Source of the DNA: Ferrovibrio sp.
GTDB taxonomy: Bacteria; Pseudomonadota; Alphaproteobacteria; Ferrovibrionales; Ferrovibrionaceae
DNA: 64,000 nt
Direction: 5' to 3'
Assembly (NCBI RefSeq): GCF_019636075.1
Contig: NZ_JAHBYG010000005.1
Coordinates: 62,001 to 126,000 of the forward strand
Shown here: in pieces, positions 50,472 to 59,485 of the stretch
Position numbering within the stretch: the stretch's first letter is position 1
How the letters are laid out: each line of letters opens with the position of its first letter
The notes under the pieces: generated by a model
Seen by the model: the letters and a program-made list of their open reading frames with translations, nothing else
What the model was told of the DNA's origin: nothing
Database searches by the model: none
Translations under genes and position numbers: made by a program

Positions 50472-51773
50472 TTACCTGGCGAGCAAGTTCGGCAGCCAAA
50501 GCGTGATGATCGGAAAACTGATCAGCAAGGCCAGCGTCACCATATCCGCGGCAATGAAGCCAAATGCACCGCGGAATATCGTTGTGAGCGACACCCTGTC
50601 GCCCAGGGAACTCTTGATTACATAGACATTCATGCCCACCGGCGGCGTGACCAGGCCGATTTCCAGCAGCTTGATCACCAGGATGCCGAACCACACCAGG
50701 TCTACATCCATCGCCTTAAGCAACGGCAGCAGCAGCGGCATGGTAAGCAACATGATCGAAATGCTCTCCAGCACACAACCCAGCACCAGGAAAATGGCGC
50801 TGATCGCCAAGATCATCAGCAAGGGACTGTCTGTGATGGACAGCAAGGATTGCGACATCGTGGCCGGCAATTGGCTGTAGGACATGAAGCGCGCGAAAAT
50901 CGCCGCGCCGACAACGATGATGAAGATGGCAGCCGTGCCTTCGGCGGTATCCACAATAGCCTTGCGGAAGGTTTCCCGCGTTAACGAGCGACGTGCGGCG
51001 GCAATCACGCAGGCTATCATCGCGCCGATGGCGCCGGCCTCGGTAGCGGTGAACATGCCTGAGAAAATACCACCCAGCACGCCGATGATCAGAACCGGCA
51101 GGGGCCACACATCCATCAGCGCGGCCTTCTTTTCGGCCCAGCTATATTGCGTATCGTCACGCGGAGCCAGGGCCGGATTTAGCTTCACCCGCAGGGCGAT
51201 ATAGCCCATGAAAACCACCGCCGACAGGATGCCTGGCACCACGCCCGCCATGAACAATTGCGAAATCGAAGTATCGGCCATGATGCCGAACACAATCATC
51301 AAAATGCTGGGCGGAATGAGCGAACCGAGCGTGCCGGCCGAAGCCACACAGCCGGTGGCCAGGGCGGGATCGTATTTCGCCTTCAGCATCTCGGGGATGG
51401 AAATACGCGAGAAAGCTGCCGAAGTTGCCACGCTGGAGCCGGAAGCCGAAGCAAAGAAGGCGCAGGCCAACACGGTAGCGGATGCCAGCGCGCCAGGAAC
51501 GCGCGCGAAGAAGATGCGCGCCGAGGCAAACAGACCATTGGTAAGCCCCGTTGCCGATGCCACATAGCCCATCAGCAGGAACATCGGCACCGCCGAGAGA
51601 TTCCAATCGCCGATCAATTGATAAGGAATCGCCTTGGCGATGCCGATGGCAGCGTGCCAGGAAATCAGCGTAGCGATACCGCCAAAACCGACGATGCCCA
51701 TGGCAACGCCAATCGGTACGCGCAGAAAAATCAGCAGCAAAGCAATACCGAGGCCGATTATCGTGCGATCCAT
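50472..51773 (-). CDS. TRAP transporter large permease (DctM family)
   Basis: A 433-residue protein with about 12 hydrophobic segments. DctM motifs include RVPIGVAMGIVGFGG, the ASASGSSVATSAAFSRISIP segment, TLGSLIPPSILMIVFGIMAD and GLVTPPVGMNVYVIKSSLG near the C-terminus. It drives Na+- or proton-coupled uptake with DctP. It follows the small permease gene by 12 bp. Confidence 0.93.
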   Translation of the reverse strand: MDRTIIGLGIALLLIFLRVPIGVAMGIVGFGGIATLISWHAAIGIAKAIPYQLIGDWNLSAVPMFLLMGYVASATGLTNGLFASARIFFARVPGALASATVLACAFFASASGSSVATSAAFSRISIPEMLKAKYDPALATGCVASAGTLGSLIPPSILMIVFGIMADTSISQLFMAGVVPGILSAVVFMGYIALRVKLNPALAPRDDTQYSWAEKKAALMDVWPLPVLIIGVLGGIFSGMFTATEAGAIGAMIACVIAAARRSLTRETFRKAIVDTAEGTAAIFIIVVGAAIFARFMSYSQLPATMSQSLLSITDSPLLMILAISAIFLVLGCVLESISIMLLTMPLLLPLLKAMDVDLVWFGILVIKLLEIGLVTPPVGMNVYVIKSSLGDRVSLTTIFRGAFGFIAADMVTLALLISFPIITLWLPNLLAR

Positions 51774-51785
51774 AGCGCGTCTCCC

Positions 51786-52295
51786 TCAGATCGCCTTGGC
51801 TTCGTGATCATGCTCGGGGCGCGATCCACCAGCCATCAAAACCAAACGCAGCGTCAAAACCAGGCATGCTACGGCCAGGCCCATCGGCAGCAAGAAACGG
51901 CTGGGCCAGACCACAACCCGCCAGGCGCCCTCCACGATTTCACGAATTTCCATCGAATCCATGGCGATTTTCGTGCTCTGCCAGGTAAGAAAACCATAGA
52001 AGGCAATGGAGGCCATGGCGCCCATCACATCCAACACCGGCTGCAATAAGCGCGGCATCAGGTCGTAGAACAATTCCACCACGATGGGGCGATTATGCAC
52101 TTCGATATAGGCAAGCGGCAGGAAAACGGTCGCGATCATGTAATAGCTCGCCACCACTTCTGCGGTGCCCGGAATCGGCATGTTGAGGAAGTATTTCCCC
52201 AGCACATCAGCGGTGACATGCACCATCATCAGAACCAGGGATAAACCCGCCAGGACAGCCAATAAGCTGGAAAGGCCTTGGATCAGCCGCGCCAT
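51786..52295 (-). CDS. TRAP transporter small permease (DctQ family)
   Basis: A 169-residue membrane protein with four hydrophobic segments. The DctQ pattern includes MVHVTADVLGKYFLNMPIPG and IATVFLPLAYIEVHNRPIVV. It supports the large permease in the TRAP complex. It starts one base after the stop of the upstream SDR gene, so the SDR and the transporter are one unit. Confidence 0.9.
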   Translation of the reverse strand: MARLIQGLSSLLAVLAGLSLVLMMVHVTADVLGKYFLNMPIPGTAEVVASYYMIATVFLPLAYIEVHNRPIVVELFYDLMPRLLQPVLDVMGAMASIAFYGFLTWQSTKIAMDSMEIREIVEGAWRVVVWPSRFLLPMGLAVACLVLTLRLVLMAGGSRPEHDHEAKAI

Positions 52296-52296
52296 G

Positions 52297-53064
52297 TCAT
52301 TGCATCCGATAACCGCCGTTCACGTCGATGACGATCCCGGTGAGATAGGAGGAAGCCGGCGAAACCAGGAAGGAAACCGCCTGAGCCACGTCTTCTGGCG
52401 TGCCGATACGGTTGAGTGGGATGCTGCCCTTCACATCCACATCCTTTTCAGGCGGCAGCGACAGGCGCAGCATCGGCGCATCGATCAGGCCGGGCGCCAC
52501 GCAATTGACCGTCAGCCCGAGCGAGGCCGCCTCGCGTGCTGCCGCCTTGGTGAAGCCCAGCACGGCGGATTTCGATGAGATATACGCGCTGGATGAGCGG
52601 TAGCCGCCCAATTGCGCCGCTACCGATGACAGCGTGACCACCCGGGCATCAGCCACGGGCTGAGCCGTACGCCGACGCAGCATCTCGCGAGTGCAAAGGA
52701 AGGTGCCCCGGGTATTCACCGCGTGGCTCTGCTCCCATTCGTCCAGCGTGGTATCAACGATCAGAGGACGAACCCCGCCCTCACGAAGCAAAAGCACGCC
52801 GGCATTGGCCACCAGCACCGCCAAGGGCCCGAAATCGGCCTCGACAGTATCAAACAACGCCTTCACCAGGGCTTCATCGCGCACATCCACCGCATAGCCG
52901 CGATGGCCGCTGCCTGGCAAGGAAGCCGCTGTAGCTTCCGCTGCTTTTGGATCCAAATCTGCTATAGCAACGGTAAGGCCATCTGCCGCCAAACGCTGCG
53001 CAATGCCTGCGCCGATGCCTCTGGCCGCCCCAGTTACAAGGGCTACACGCTTTTTCACTTCCAT
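52297..53064 (-). CDS. Short-chain dehydrogenase/reductase (SDR), classical
   Basis: A 255-residue SDR with VALVTGAARGIGAGIAQRLA, VLVANAGVLLLREGG (the usual NNAG is changed to ANAG), a catalytic segment VVTLSSVAAQLGGYRSSSAY then ISSK, and YLTGIVIDVNGGYRMQ. It is first in the operon with the TRAP genes, divergent from the GntR gene at 53213. Its coding sequence at 52945-52958 holds a second exact copy of the palindrome found in the intergenic region. Confidence 0.92.
   Translation of the reverse strand: MEVKKRVALVTGAARGIGAGIAQRLAADGLTVAIADLDPKAAEATAASLPGSGHRGYAVDVRDEALVKALFDTVEADFGPLAVLVANAGVLLLREGGVRPLIVDTTLDEWEQSHAVNTRGTFLCTREMLRRRTAQPVADARVVTLSSVAAQLGGYRSSSAYISSKSAVLGFTKAAAREAASLGLTVNCVAPGLIDAPMLRLSLPPEKDVDVKGSIPLNRIGTPEDVAQAVSFLVSPASSYLTGIVIDVNGGYRMQ
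52945..52958. promoter_or_regulatory. Intragenic copy of the TTTTGGATCCAAAT palindrome
   Basis: Identical 14-mer to the one at 53087-53100, 142 bp away, but inside the SDR coding sequence, where it encodes part of DLDPK. It could be a second operator allowing looping by the divergent GntR protein, or a codon coincidence. Confidence 0.35.
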
Positions 53065-53086
53065 CGGATCATTCCCACCCCAGAGA

Positions 53087-53100
53087 TTTTGGATCCAAAT
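53087..53100. promoter_or_regulatory. Candidate GntR operator in the SDR/gntR divergent region
   Basis: TTTTGGATCCAAAT contains the perfect 12-bp palindrome TTTGGATCCAAA (53088-53099). It lies 23 bp before the SDR/TRAP operon. A related sequence TTTGTATCCATTT is found at 53150-53162, nearer the GntR gene. Such palindromes are typical for FCD-type GntR proteins controlling TRAP operons. Confidence 0.55.
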
Positions 53101-53212
53101 ACAACATGAAAGGCATTAACACAAGCACATTCTTTGCCGTTGAATTAACTTTGTATCCATTTATATATTTCAACCAATAATCTACGCTCATCCAAACTCG
53201 GGAGGATGTGTC

Positions 53213-53974
53213 TTGGGCGGCGAAAGCAGCGCTAATGCCAGTTCGATTACCAGTGCCGAGGCTGCCGCTCGCGCTATCCGCGAATTGATCCTGGAGGGTA
53301 GCATTCCGGCCGGCAGTCGGCTGGGGCAGGATGAACTGGCGGAACGGCTAGGGGTGTCTCGCACCCCACTGCGCACCGCATTGGCGGAATTGTCGCGCGA
53401 AGGGTTGGTGCAATATTCCAGCCATCGCGGATACTGGGTCCGCGGTTTCAACAGCGCAGACATCTCAAACGCCTTCGAAGTGCGCGCCAGCCTGGAAGCC
53501 CTGGCCTGCGAATTGGCCGCCCGCAATGGCATGAGCACCGAAACGATTGGCTGGCTTGAAGAGCGCCTCGCGGATGGCGACCGCATTCTGTCGAGCGGCC
53601 GGCTAAAGCCAGAATTGCTCGCGCCTTATCGCCGTATGAATGTGGATTTCCATAGCACCATCATCGAAGCCGCCCAAAACCCATGGGTAGCCGATTTCGT
53701 CAAACGCAGCCATAATGTGCCCATGGCTTCTGACCGCATCATAGTTTGGGGAGACCGGGATTTCTCAGTGATTCATCGCTCGCATGATGATCACCACCGC
53801 ATTCTGAATGCCATAGCCGCGCGCCACGGCGACCGTGCCGCCGCTTTGATGCGCGAACATGTGCGCTATGCCGGTGAAGTGTTGCTGAAACATCTGGAAG
53901 GCAGTAATGCCCAAGCCGGCCATAGCCCGAACGGCCTGATTTCACATGGTCAATTGACCCAACAGGAGACGTAA
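53213..53974 (+). CDS. GntR family transcriptional regulator with FCD domain
   Basis: A 253-residue regulator. Start TTG at 53213 has GGAGG seven bases upstream. The HTH domain covers AAARAIRELILEGSIPAGSR, LGQDELAERLGVSRTPLRTA and LAELSREGLVQYSSHRGYWV. The FCD helices contain RMNVDFHSTIIEAAQNPWV, HDDHHRILNAIAARHGDRAA and REHVRYA, with the histidines expected for metal/ligand binding. It is divergent from the SDR/TRAP operon, whose ligand it probably senses, and is followed by a GST gene 3 bp after its stop. Confidence 0.92.
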   Translation: MGGESSANASSITSAEAAARAIRELILEGSIPAGSRLGQDELAERLGVSRTPLRTALAELSREGLVQYSSHRGYWVRGFNSADISNAFEVRASLEALACELAARNGMSTETIGWLEERLADGDRILSSGRLKPELLAPYRRMNVDFHSTIIEAAQNPWVADFVKRSHNVPMASDRIIVWGDRDFSVIHRSHDDHHRILNAIAARHGDRAAALMREHVRYAGEVLLKHLEGSNAQAGHSPNGLISHGQLTQQET

Positions 53975-53977
53975 ATC

Positions 53978-54589
53978 GTGAAACTCTATTATTCCCCCGC
54001 CTCGCCTTTCGTGCGCAAGGTCATGGTTTGCGCAATCCTGCGCGGCCTGGACAAAAAGATCGAACATCTGCCTTCAGCTGCCGGCCCGGTGAAGCGCGAC
54101 CACACCATCGTGGCACAGAACCCATCCGGCAAGGTGCCCACCATGCTGCTGAAGGACGGCAGCGCGATCTACGACAGCCGGGTGATCTGCGAATATCTCG
54201 ACAATATCGGTCGCGCACCGAAGCTGTTCCCCAAAGGGGCGGCGCGGTGGCCCGCGCTGACGCTGGCCTCGCTGGCCGATGAAGCCCTGGATGCCGCCCT
54301 GCTCTGCCGCTACGAAGTGGTGATCCGCCCGAAGAGCAAGCAATGGGCCGATTGGTCGAAGGGCCAGATGGAAAAGATCACCAGTTCCGTGGGCGAGCTG
54401 GAAAAGACCTGGCTGAAGCATCTGCGCAGCGAACTGGATATCGGCACCGTAACCGCGGCCTGCCTGCTGGGCTACCTTGATTTCCGTTTCAGCGATTACG
54501 ATTGGCGCAAAAGCCATCCCAAGCTGGCCGCCTGGTTCAAGACATTTTCCAAGCGCCCCGCCATGGCCAAAACCACGCCCCACGTCTGA
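53978..54589 (+). CDS. Glutathione S-transferase family protein
   Basis: A 203-residue GST with a GTG start and GGAGA eight bases upstream. The thioredoxin-like domain starts KLYYSPASPFVRKVMVCAIL and has NPSGKVPTMLLKDGSAIYDS, where the serine/aspartate binds glutathione. The C-terminal helical domain ends with YDWRKSHPKLAAWFKTFSKR. It would conjugate, isomerise or reduce an electrophile. It is co-transcribed with the GntR gene and closed by a strong terminator. Confidence 0.9.
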   Translation: MKLYYSPASPFVRKVMVCAILRGLDKKIEHLPSAAGPVKRDHTIVAQNPSGKVPTMLLKDGSAIYDSRVICEYLDNIGRAPKLFPKGAARWPALTLASLADEALDAALLCRYEVVIRPKSKQWADWSKGQMEKITSSVGELEKTWLKHLRSELDIGTVTAACLLGYLDFRFSDYDWRKSHPKLAAWFKTFSKRPAMAKTTPHV

Positions 54590-54618
54590 TCCAAAACAGA
54601 CGAACGATCCGCAACAAG

Positions 54619-54652
54619 CTGGGCCGGGGTTTCAATCCGGCCCAGATTTTTT
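54619..54652 (+). terminator. Rho-independent terminator after the GST gene
   Basis: Perfect 9-bp stem CTGGGCCGG / CCGGCCCAG (54619-54627 and 54637-54645), loop of nine bases, then ATTTTTT. It overlaps the last codons of the convergent XRE gene (stop at 54632), so both genes end in the same structure. Confidence 0.85.
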
Positions 54653-55549
54653 CAGGCATTTGCGCACCAGCACTGCACCGCGCGCGCCTTTTTCCGCCGA
54701 TTGCCAGAGATCATCCGCCAACTTGGTGTAATAGCCAACGGCATCAGGGGCATCGGTTACCATCGCAATGCCGCCTCGTATATTGGGCAATTCACCAAGG
54801 CGAAACGGGCTTACGGCCAGCTTGGTAATCCGGCCGGATTGAAAAACCTGGAAACTGACGCCCGGCAGCATCTCTTCCACCACGCCGATCTGAACCCCCA
54901 TCGGCTCATTCTCCATCAGATCGGCCAGCCGCTTCAATTCATGCCGGGCACGCGCCACGCGTTCGTTGCGCATCTTCAGCGGTAGATCGAGGCGCCCCAC
55001 CAGACCGAGACTGAGGAATCGCTGCAACTCCGACAGGCTGACGATATTCACGATATTCGGTTTGCGCTGCGCCTGCTCCCCGCGCCGCTGTTCCAGAATC
55101 TTCAGGCAATGTTCGATATCCTTGCGCAACTGGACTTTGCCCTGGGCCTGATGCGGCAGGCCTTCGATCAGCATCTCGCGCAAATGCTCGGTATAGTCGG
55201 CCGACATCAGCAGGTAAGAAAACGGCCCGAAATGCGCCACGATCTTGTCGCTCTCAGCTTCCAGCTGGCGCATGCGTTCAAAAAAGCCGGCGGCCTGCGC
55301 ATAATATTCCACGCCGATGCCAAGCAGAGAGCCCACGCTGGTATTCAGCACATGGGCCAGACGCTCCAGGGTTTCAATCTTCACCACATGGCCGGCTTCG
55401 ATGCGATACAGCGCCGCACGCGATACACCGAGTTTTTCCGCCACCAGATCGGGCGAGAGATTGGCACCCAGCCGATATGCCTTCAGGCGTTGGCCGATCT
55501 CGGTATAATGGCCGGCCTGCATGCCGGCCTTGCCGTTTTCAATTACCAT
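54632..55549 (-). CDS. XRE-type helix-turn-helix transcriptional regulator with C-terminal sensor region
   Basis: About 305 residues. The HTH lies in IGQRLKAYRLGANLSPDLVA then EKLGVSRAALYRIEAGHVVK, about residues 20-60. The remaining 240 residues form a helical region and a beta-rich end (GVVEEMLPGVSFQVFQSGRI) of unknown family, probably for ligand sensing. ATG 55549 overlaps the pyrE end by 11 bp; ATG 55522 with AAGG upstream is an alternative. As last gene of the pyrK-pyrD-hydrolase-pyrE operon it likely regulates this locus. Confidence 0.85.
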   Translation of the reverse strand: MVIENGKAGMQAGHYTEIGQRLKAYRLGANLSPDLVAEKLGVSRAALYRIEAGHVVKIETLERLAHVLNTSVGSLLGIGVEYYAQAAGFFERMRQLEAESDKIVAHFGPFSYLLMSADYTEHLREMLIEGLPHQAQGKVQLRKDIEHCLKILEQRRGEQAQRKPNIVNIVSLSELQRFLSLGLVGRLDLPLKMRNERVARARHELKRLADLMENEPMGVQIGVVEEMLPGVSFQVFQSGRITKLAVSPFRLGELPNIRGGIAMVTDAPDAVGYYTKLADDLWQSAEKGARGAVLVRKCLKKSGPD

Positions 55550-56216
55550 AATTGGCAACGCCACCATGATTGGCCGACCAGCGCACTGGATCGGCCAGAA
55601 AATCTTCTATGCCCTGCAAGGTCACGGCATCGAAGGCATTGTCTTCTCGCGCAACTCGCAGGATATCCTGCCAATCGGCTAACGCATGCAATTGCAGATT
55701 CTGTCGCGCCAGCATATCGGTTGTGCCGGGGAATATGCCGTAGGAGAAAATCACCGATATATGCTTGGGCAAACCGCCGGCCTGCCGTAGCGCATCGCAG
55801 AAATTGATCTTGCTGCGCGCATCCGTAGTCAAATCTTCCACCAGCAACACCCGCGCGCCGGGCGGCAAATCGCCCTCCAACTGCGCATTGGGGCCGATCC
55901 CGATCGGTCGCTTGCGGATATAAATCATGGAAAGATCCAGTCGCTCGGCGATCCAGGCGGCAAAAGGTATGCCCGCGCTTTCGCCGCCAGCCACCACATC
56001 GCAGCCATCCTGCTGTATGGCGGCCTGCAGGCCCAACAGCGAGAAATCCGTGATGCGACGGCGGAATGCCGGATAGGAAATCAGCCGCCGGCATTCGATA
56101 TACACCGGACTGGCCCAACCTGTGGTGAAGAAAAACGGCTGATGGGGATTATACTGCACCGCGCCGATCTTCAGCAGCATGCGCGCGGTTTCTGTTGCGA
56201 TGGCTTTTTTATCCAT
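55539..56216 (-). CDS. pyrE: Orotate phosphoribosyltransferase (PyrE)
   Basis: A 225-residue type I phosphoribosyltransferase. Alphaproteobacterial PyrE features are FFFTTGWASPVYIECRRLIS, the PRPP-binding loop RVLLVEDLTTDARSKINFCD and VIFSYGIFPG. The loop reads DARSK where the common form is DGGSK. It makes OMP from orotate and PRPP. ATG 56216 is chosen; ATG 56228 is possible. It lies 17 bp after the M20 hydrolase gene in an operon with pyrK and pyrD. Given the transporter and nucleoside hydrolase nearby, it may serve orotate salvage. Confidence 0.9.
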   Translation of the reverse strand: MDKKAIATETARMLLKIGAVQYNPHQPFFFTTGWASPVYIECRRLISYPAFRRRITDFSLLGLQAAIQQDGCDVVAGGESAGIPFAAWIAERLDLSMIYIRKRPIGIGPNAQLEGDLPPGARVLLVEDLTTDARSKINFCDALRQAGGLPKHISVIFSYGIFPGTTDMLARQNLQLHALADWQDILRVAREDNAFDAVTLQGIEDFLADPVRWSANHGGVANYGN

Positions 56217-56232
56217 GAGCCGCAGCATCCCT

Positions 56233-57489
56233 TCAGGCTTTGGTTGACACGGCATCGTACAACAGGCCGGCACCGGCGATAAAGTCGGCCAGTTCCATCG
56301 CTTCCTGCGGATTGTGCGAGCCATTGGCATTGCGCACGAAAATCATCCCAGATGGAATGCCGGCATTAGCGAAAATCGCCGCGTCATGGCCAGCCCCGCT
56401 GGGCAGGGTTTCAACCGGCAACCCCTGGCGGGCGGAAATATCCAGCAACCGGCGCACGATGGCATCGTCCATGCGGGCAGGGGCTGAATAAATCCGCCGA
56501 TCGAATTCAAACCGCACGCCCCTGCTGCGCGCGATGGTTTCCGCCTCGGTACGCATCAGATGATAGAAGGCCTCCAACGTATCGTTGCTTTGGCTGCGCA
56601 CTTCGAAGCTGAATGCCACCCGGCCGGGAATGCGCGAGATAGCATGTTCCTCCGGCGGTGTACCGACAATGCCGCTGGTGATAACCAGATCAAGGCCGCG
56701 TTCCAGCAGAATGCGCCAATGCTCATCTAGCCGGCTGATCAATTCGGCCATGGCAAACACTGTATCGTGGCGCAACCAGCGCGGCACCGCGCCGGAATGC
56801 CCGGCTTCTCCCAGGCAGACGATATTGCCGTGACGGATATTGCCGCGAATGCCGGTAACAACCGCCGTGGGCAGATTGCGCGCCACCATCACCGGACCCT
56901 GCTCGATATGCAATTCCAGATAAGCCGCGATATCGCCAATATCCACCAACGGCTTGCCGGCACGGATATTGTCCAAATCCGCGCCCAGCGCAGCAAGCGC
57001 ATCGGCCAGGCTGCCACTGCCGTTACGGCGACGCAACGCTAGATCATGTTCATCGAGTTTCCCGAACAGCGCCGAACTGCCCATATAGGCCTTGCCATAC
57101 CAGGCGCTTTCCTCGCCGCGCAAAGCCGCAACGCGTACCGGACGCGGTGGCGCCTGATTGCTTTGCCGCAGCGCCACCAGGCATAACAAGCCGGCAATCA
57201 CGCCAGCGGCGCCATCGTAATTGCCCCCTTGCGGGACGGAATCGAGATGCGAGCCGATCCATATGGCCGGCCCAGCGGTATAATCGGGCAGGTCGATCAT
57301 CATATTGCCGGCACCGTCCCGGCTGGTTTTCAAACCATATTCGGCTGCCTGACCGGCGAGATATTCAATGGCTGCGGTTTCCCCCACGCCATAGGAATCC
57401 CGTGTGATGCCAACGCCATCATGGCCCAGCTTGGCAAGGCCATCGAACAGGCTAGCGGCCAACGGCAGCATATCCCGCAGCGGGCTCAT
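56233..57489 (-). CDS. M20 family Zn-dependent amidohydrolase (N-carbamoyl-L-amino-acid hydrolase / allantoate amidohydrolase type)
   Basis: A 418-residue dinuclear metal hydrolase. Motifs: IGSHLDSVPQGGNYDGAAG (His and bridging Asp), LRGEESAWYGKAYMG (Glu pair), LELHIEQGPVM (His), SGAGHDAAIFANAG and NANGSHNPQEAME (His). This group removes carbamoyl or ureido groups, releasing ammonia and CO2. It overlaps pyrD by 4 bp. N-carbamoyl-L-aspartate (ureidosuccinate) would be the natural pyrimidine-linked substrate in this operon, which is inference from neighbours. Confidence 0.9.
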   Translation of the reverse strand: MSPLRDMLPLAASLFDGLAKLGHDGVGITRDSYGVGETAAIEYLAGQAAEYGLKTSRDGAGNMMIDLPDYTAGPAIWIGSHLDSVPQGGNYDGAAGVIAGLLCLVALRQSNQAPPRPVRVAALRGEESAWYGKAYMGSSALFGKLDEHDLALRRRNGSGSLADALAALGADLDNIRAGKPLVDIGDIAAYLELHIEQGPVMVARNLPTAVVTGIRGNIRHGNIVCLGEAGHSGAVPRWLRHDTVFAMAELISRLDEHWRILLERGLDLVITSGIVGTPPEEHAISRIPGRVAFSFEVRSQSNDTLEAFYHLMRTEAETIARSRGVRFEFDRRIYSAPARMDDAIVRRLLDISARQGLPVETLPSGAGHDAAIFANAGIPSGMIFVRNANGSHNPQEAMELADFIAGAGLLYDAVSTKA

Positions 57490-58445
57490 GCCGCATTCTC
57501 CCCAACTGCAACTTCGGCCGGCTCACGCAATGCGCCGCTGAGATCGCTGAGGCGTGCAAAGCCGCGCCGCGCGCAGAAATCTCGTAACCCGGCAATGATC
57601 TCGGGCATCACAGCCGGATGCAGGAAGGTAGCAGTCCCGACCTGAACCGCTGCGGCACCTGCCAACAGATATTCCACCGCATCCTCGGCATTGCCGATCC
57701 CGCCACAGCCAATCACCGGAATCTTCACTGCCCTGGCAACCTGATAGGTCATACGCAGAATAATCGGCTTCACGGCCGCACCGGATAATCCGCCCATCAC
57801 ATTGCCAAGGCGTGGCTTGAATGTTTCGGTATCTATTGCCATGCCAAGAATAGTGTTGGCCACCACCACGGCATCTGCGCCCTCGGATTCCGCCGCCCGG
57901 GCCACGGCCGCGATATCGGTGGTATTGGGGCTGAGCTTCACCCAGAGCGGCAGCGATGTGGCGTAGCGCAATTTAGCTACCACCTGCGCCGTTGTTTCCG
58001 GCGACACAGCAAAAGCCCGGCCATCGGCTTCCAGATTGGGGCAGGAAATATTGGCTTCGATAGCCGCAACCCCCGGCAAACTGACATCCCGCGCCAGACG
58101 CGCAAAGCCATCCGCCGTAGGGGCCGAAATGCTTACGATCAAAGGCGGGCACAGCGGTGCATAAAAAGGCAACACATCCGCCAGAAAGGCATCCAGCCCC
58201 TTACTGGGAATGCCGATGGAATTCAGCATGCCTTCTGCGGTTTCGGCCACGCGCGGCAGGGCGTTGCCCTGGCGTTTTTCATGGGTGATGGTTTTCGTGA
58301 CAAAGGCACCGAGATCATTGAGATCGAAAACCCGCGCCAATCCTTCGGCGAAGGTGCCCGAGGCCGGCATCACCGGGTTCTGCAAAGTCAATGCGCCGAC
58401 CTGCACAGACATATCGATATTTTTCACAGACGCCCCAGTCAGCAT
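57486..58445 (-). CDS. pyrD: Dihydroorotate dehydrogenase, class 1B catalytic subunit (PyrD)
   Basis: A 319-residue FMN enzyme. Class 1B features: ALTLQNPVMPASGTFAEG, FVTKTITHEKRQGN, IEANISCPNLEADGRAF with the active-site cysteine region, LPLWVKLSPNTTDI, PVIGCGGIGNAEDAVEYLLA and a C-terminal VQVGTATFLHP. It pairs with PyrK, encoded upstream with a 7-bp overlap. Class 1B uses NAD, whereas alphaproteobacteria normally use the membrane class 2 enzyme for synthesis. A reversible or reductive role is therefore possible. Confidence 0.93.
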   Translation of the reverse strand: MLTGASVKNIDMSVQVGALTLQNPVMPASGTFAEGLARVFDLNDLGAFVTKTITHEKRQGNALPRVAETAEGMLNSIGIPSKGLDAFLADVLPFYAPLCPPLIVSISAPTADGFARLARDVSLPGVAAIEANISCPNLEADGRAFAVSPETTAQVVAKLRYATSLPLWVKLSPNTTDIAAVARAAESEGADAVVVANTILGMAIDTETFKPRLGNVMGGLSGAAVKPIILRMTYQVARAVKIPVIGCGGIGNAEDAVEYLLAGAAAVQVGTATFLHPAVMPEIIAGLRDFCARRGFARLSDLSGALREPAEVAVGENAA

Positions 58446-59278
58446 TCGTGCGTCTCCTGCATATCGAAAACCGGACCATCCCAGCAGACCCGGCGATGCT
58501 CCGGCGCCGCCGCATCGCCGAATGGCCGCACGCAGCAGAAACACATGCCAAGCCCGCAAGCCATCTGCTGCTCAACCGCCACCTGGCCAGGAATGCCATG
58601 GCGCCGGCCATAATCCTGCAACAACCGCAGCAGACGGTTCGAACCGCAGGAAAACACTGCGTCAGGCGCATTGCCGGCCTGCACAAGGCCTTCAAGTATC
58701 TGATGCAGATTTTCTGGCGCGCTGGAACCATCATCATCATGCACAGGCAACACATCGGCACCCGCAGCGGCAAAGCGCTCAGCCGACATCACAAGATCAT
58801 GCCGCCGCGCACTCAGGATAGCCGTTATCCGCATGCCGCTTGCGCACGCGGCCTCGGCCAGCGGCGCCAGCGTGGCCAGGCCCACGCCACGGCCCAGCAC
58901 CAGGATATGCCGCCAATCGGGATGCAGGCGGAATCCCTTGCCCAACGGGCCCAGCACATTGAGGCTGTCGCCCGCATGCAGGCCGCCCAGCGCCCGCGTG
59001 CCCCGCCCGGCCAGTTTATAGAGGAATTCCAGCCGCCCGGCCTGCGGATCGGCCCGATAGCAGCTCATCGGGCGCCTGAAATACGGCGCGGCAAGGCCAT
59101 CCCCAGAAGGACAGAGCAAATGGAAGAACTGCCCGGGCTGCGCCTGTGTAAACGGCTGTCCGGCCTGCAGCACCAGGTGCTTGTAGTCGTCATTCACTGG
59201 GTCGTTGGCCAGCACGGCAAGCGCCTGCTCGGCCACCGGCCTGGGAAAAATTGCCTTACGCGGCTGCACGATGGTCAT
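58439..59278 (-). CDS. pyrK: Dihydroorotate dehydrogenase electron transfer subunit (PyrK)
   Basis: A 279-residue FAD/2Fe-2S subunit. It has a ferredoxin-reductase-like FAD domain (PYFRRPMSCYRADPQAGRLE), an NAD-domain start ILVLGRGVGLATLAPLAEAA and the C-terminal cluster EQQMACGLGMCFCCVRPF with RRVCWDGPVFDM, giving the four cysteines of the PyrK cluster. It links the PyrD flavin to NAD. ATG 59278 is preferred to TTG 59296. It is first in its operon and divergent from the ABC ATPase gene. Confidence 0.92.
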   Translation of the reverse strand: MTIVQPRKAIFPRPVAEQALAVLANDPVNDDYKHLVLQAGQPFTQAQPGQFFHLLCPSGDGLAAPYFRRPMSCYRADPQAGRLEFLYKLAGRGTRALGGLHAGDSLNVLGPLGKGFRLHPDWRHILVLGRGVGLATLAPLAEAACASGMRITAILSARRHDLVMSAERFAAAGADVLPVHDDDGSSAPENLHQILEGLVQAGNAPDAVFSCGSNRLLRLLQDYGRRHGIPGQVAVEQQMACGLGMCFCCVRPFGDAAAPEHRRVCWDGPVFDMQETHEC

Positions 59279-59485
59279 GATCCTGCTCGCCCACAAAAAC
59301 TATAAATGAGATGATATCTAATTTTTTAGACGATAGAATGCTGCCGGTCAAGCTGAAAATCATTTACCCGCCGATACGCCGAAGCTGGCTGCCCGGCAGG
59401 AGGCGACAGTACAGGCGGGAGACAGGGCCCGGCATGAATTTCGCATAGATTTATGCCCGTTTGCGTTTCCAGTGGATGTTTACCG

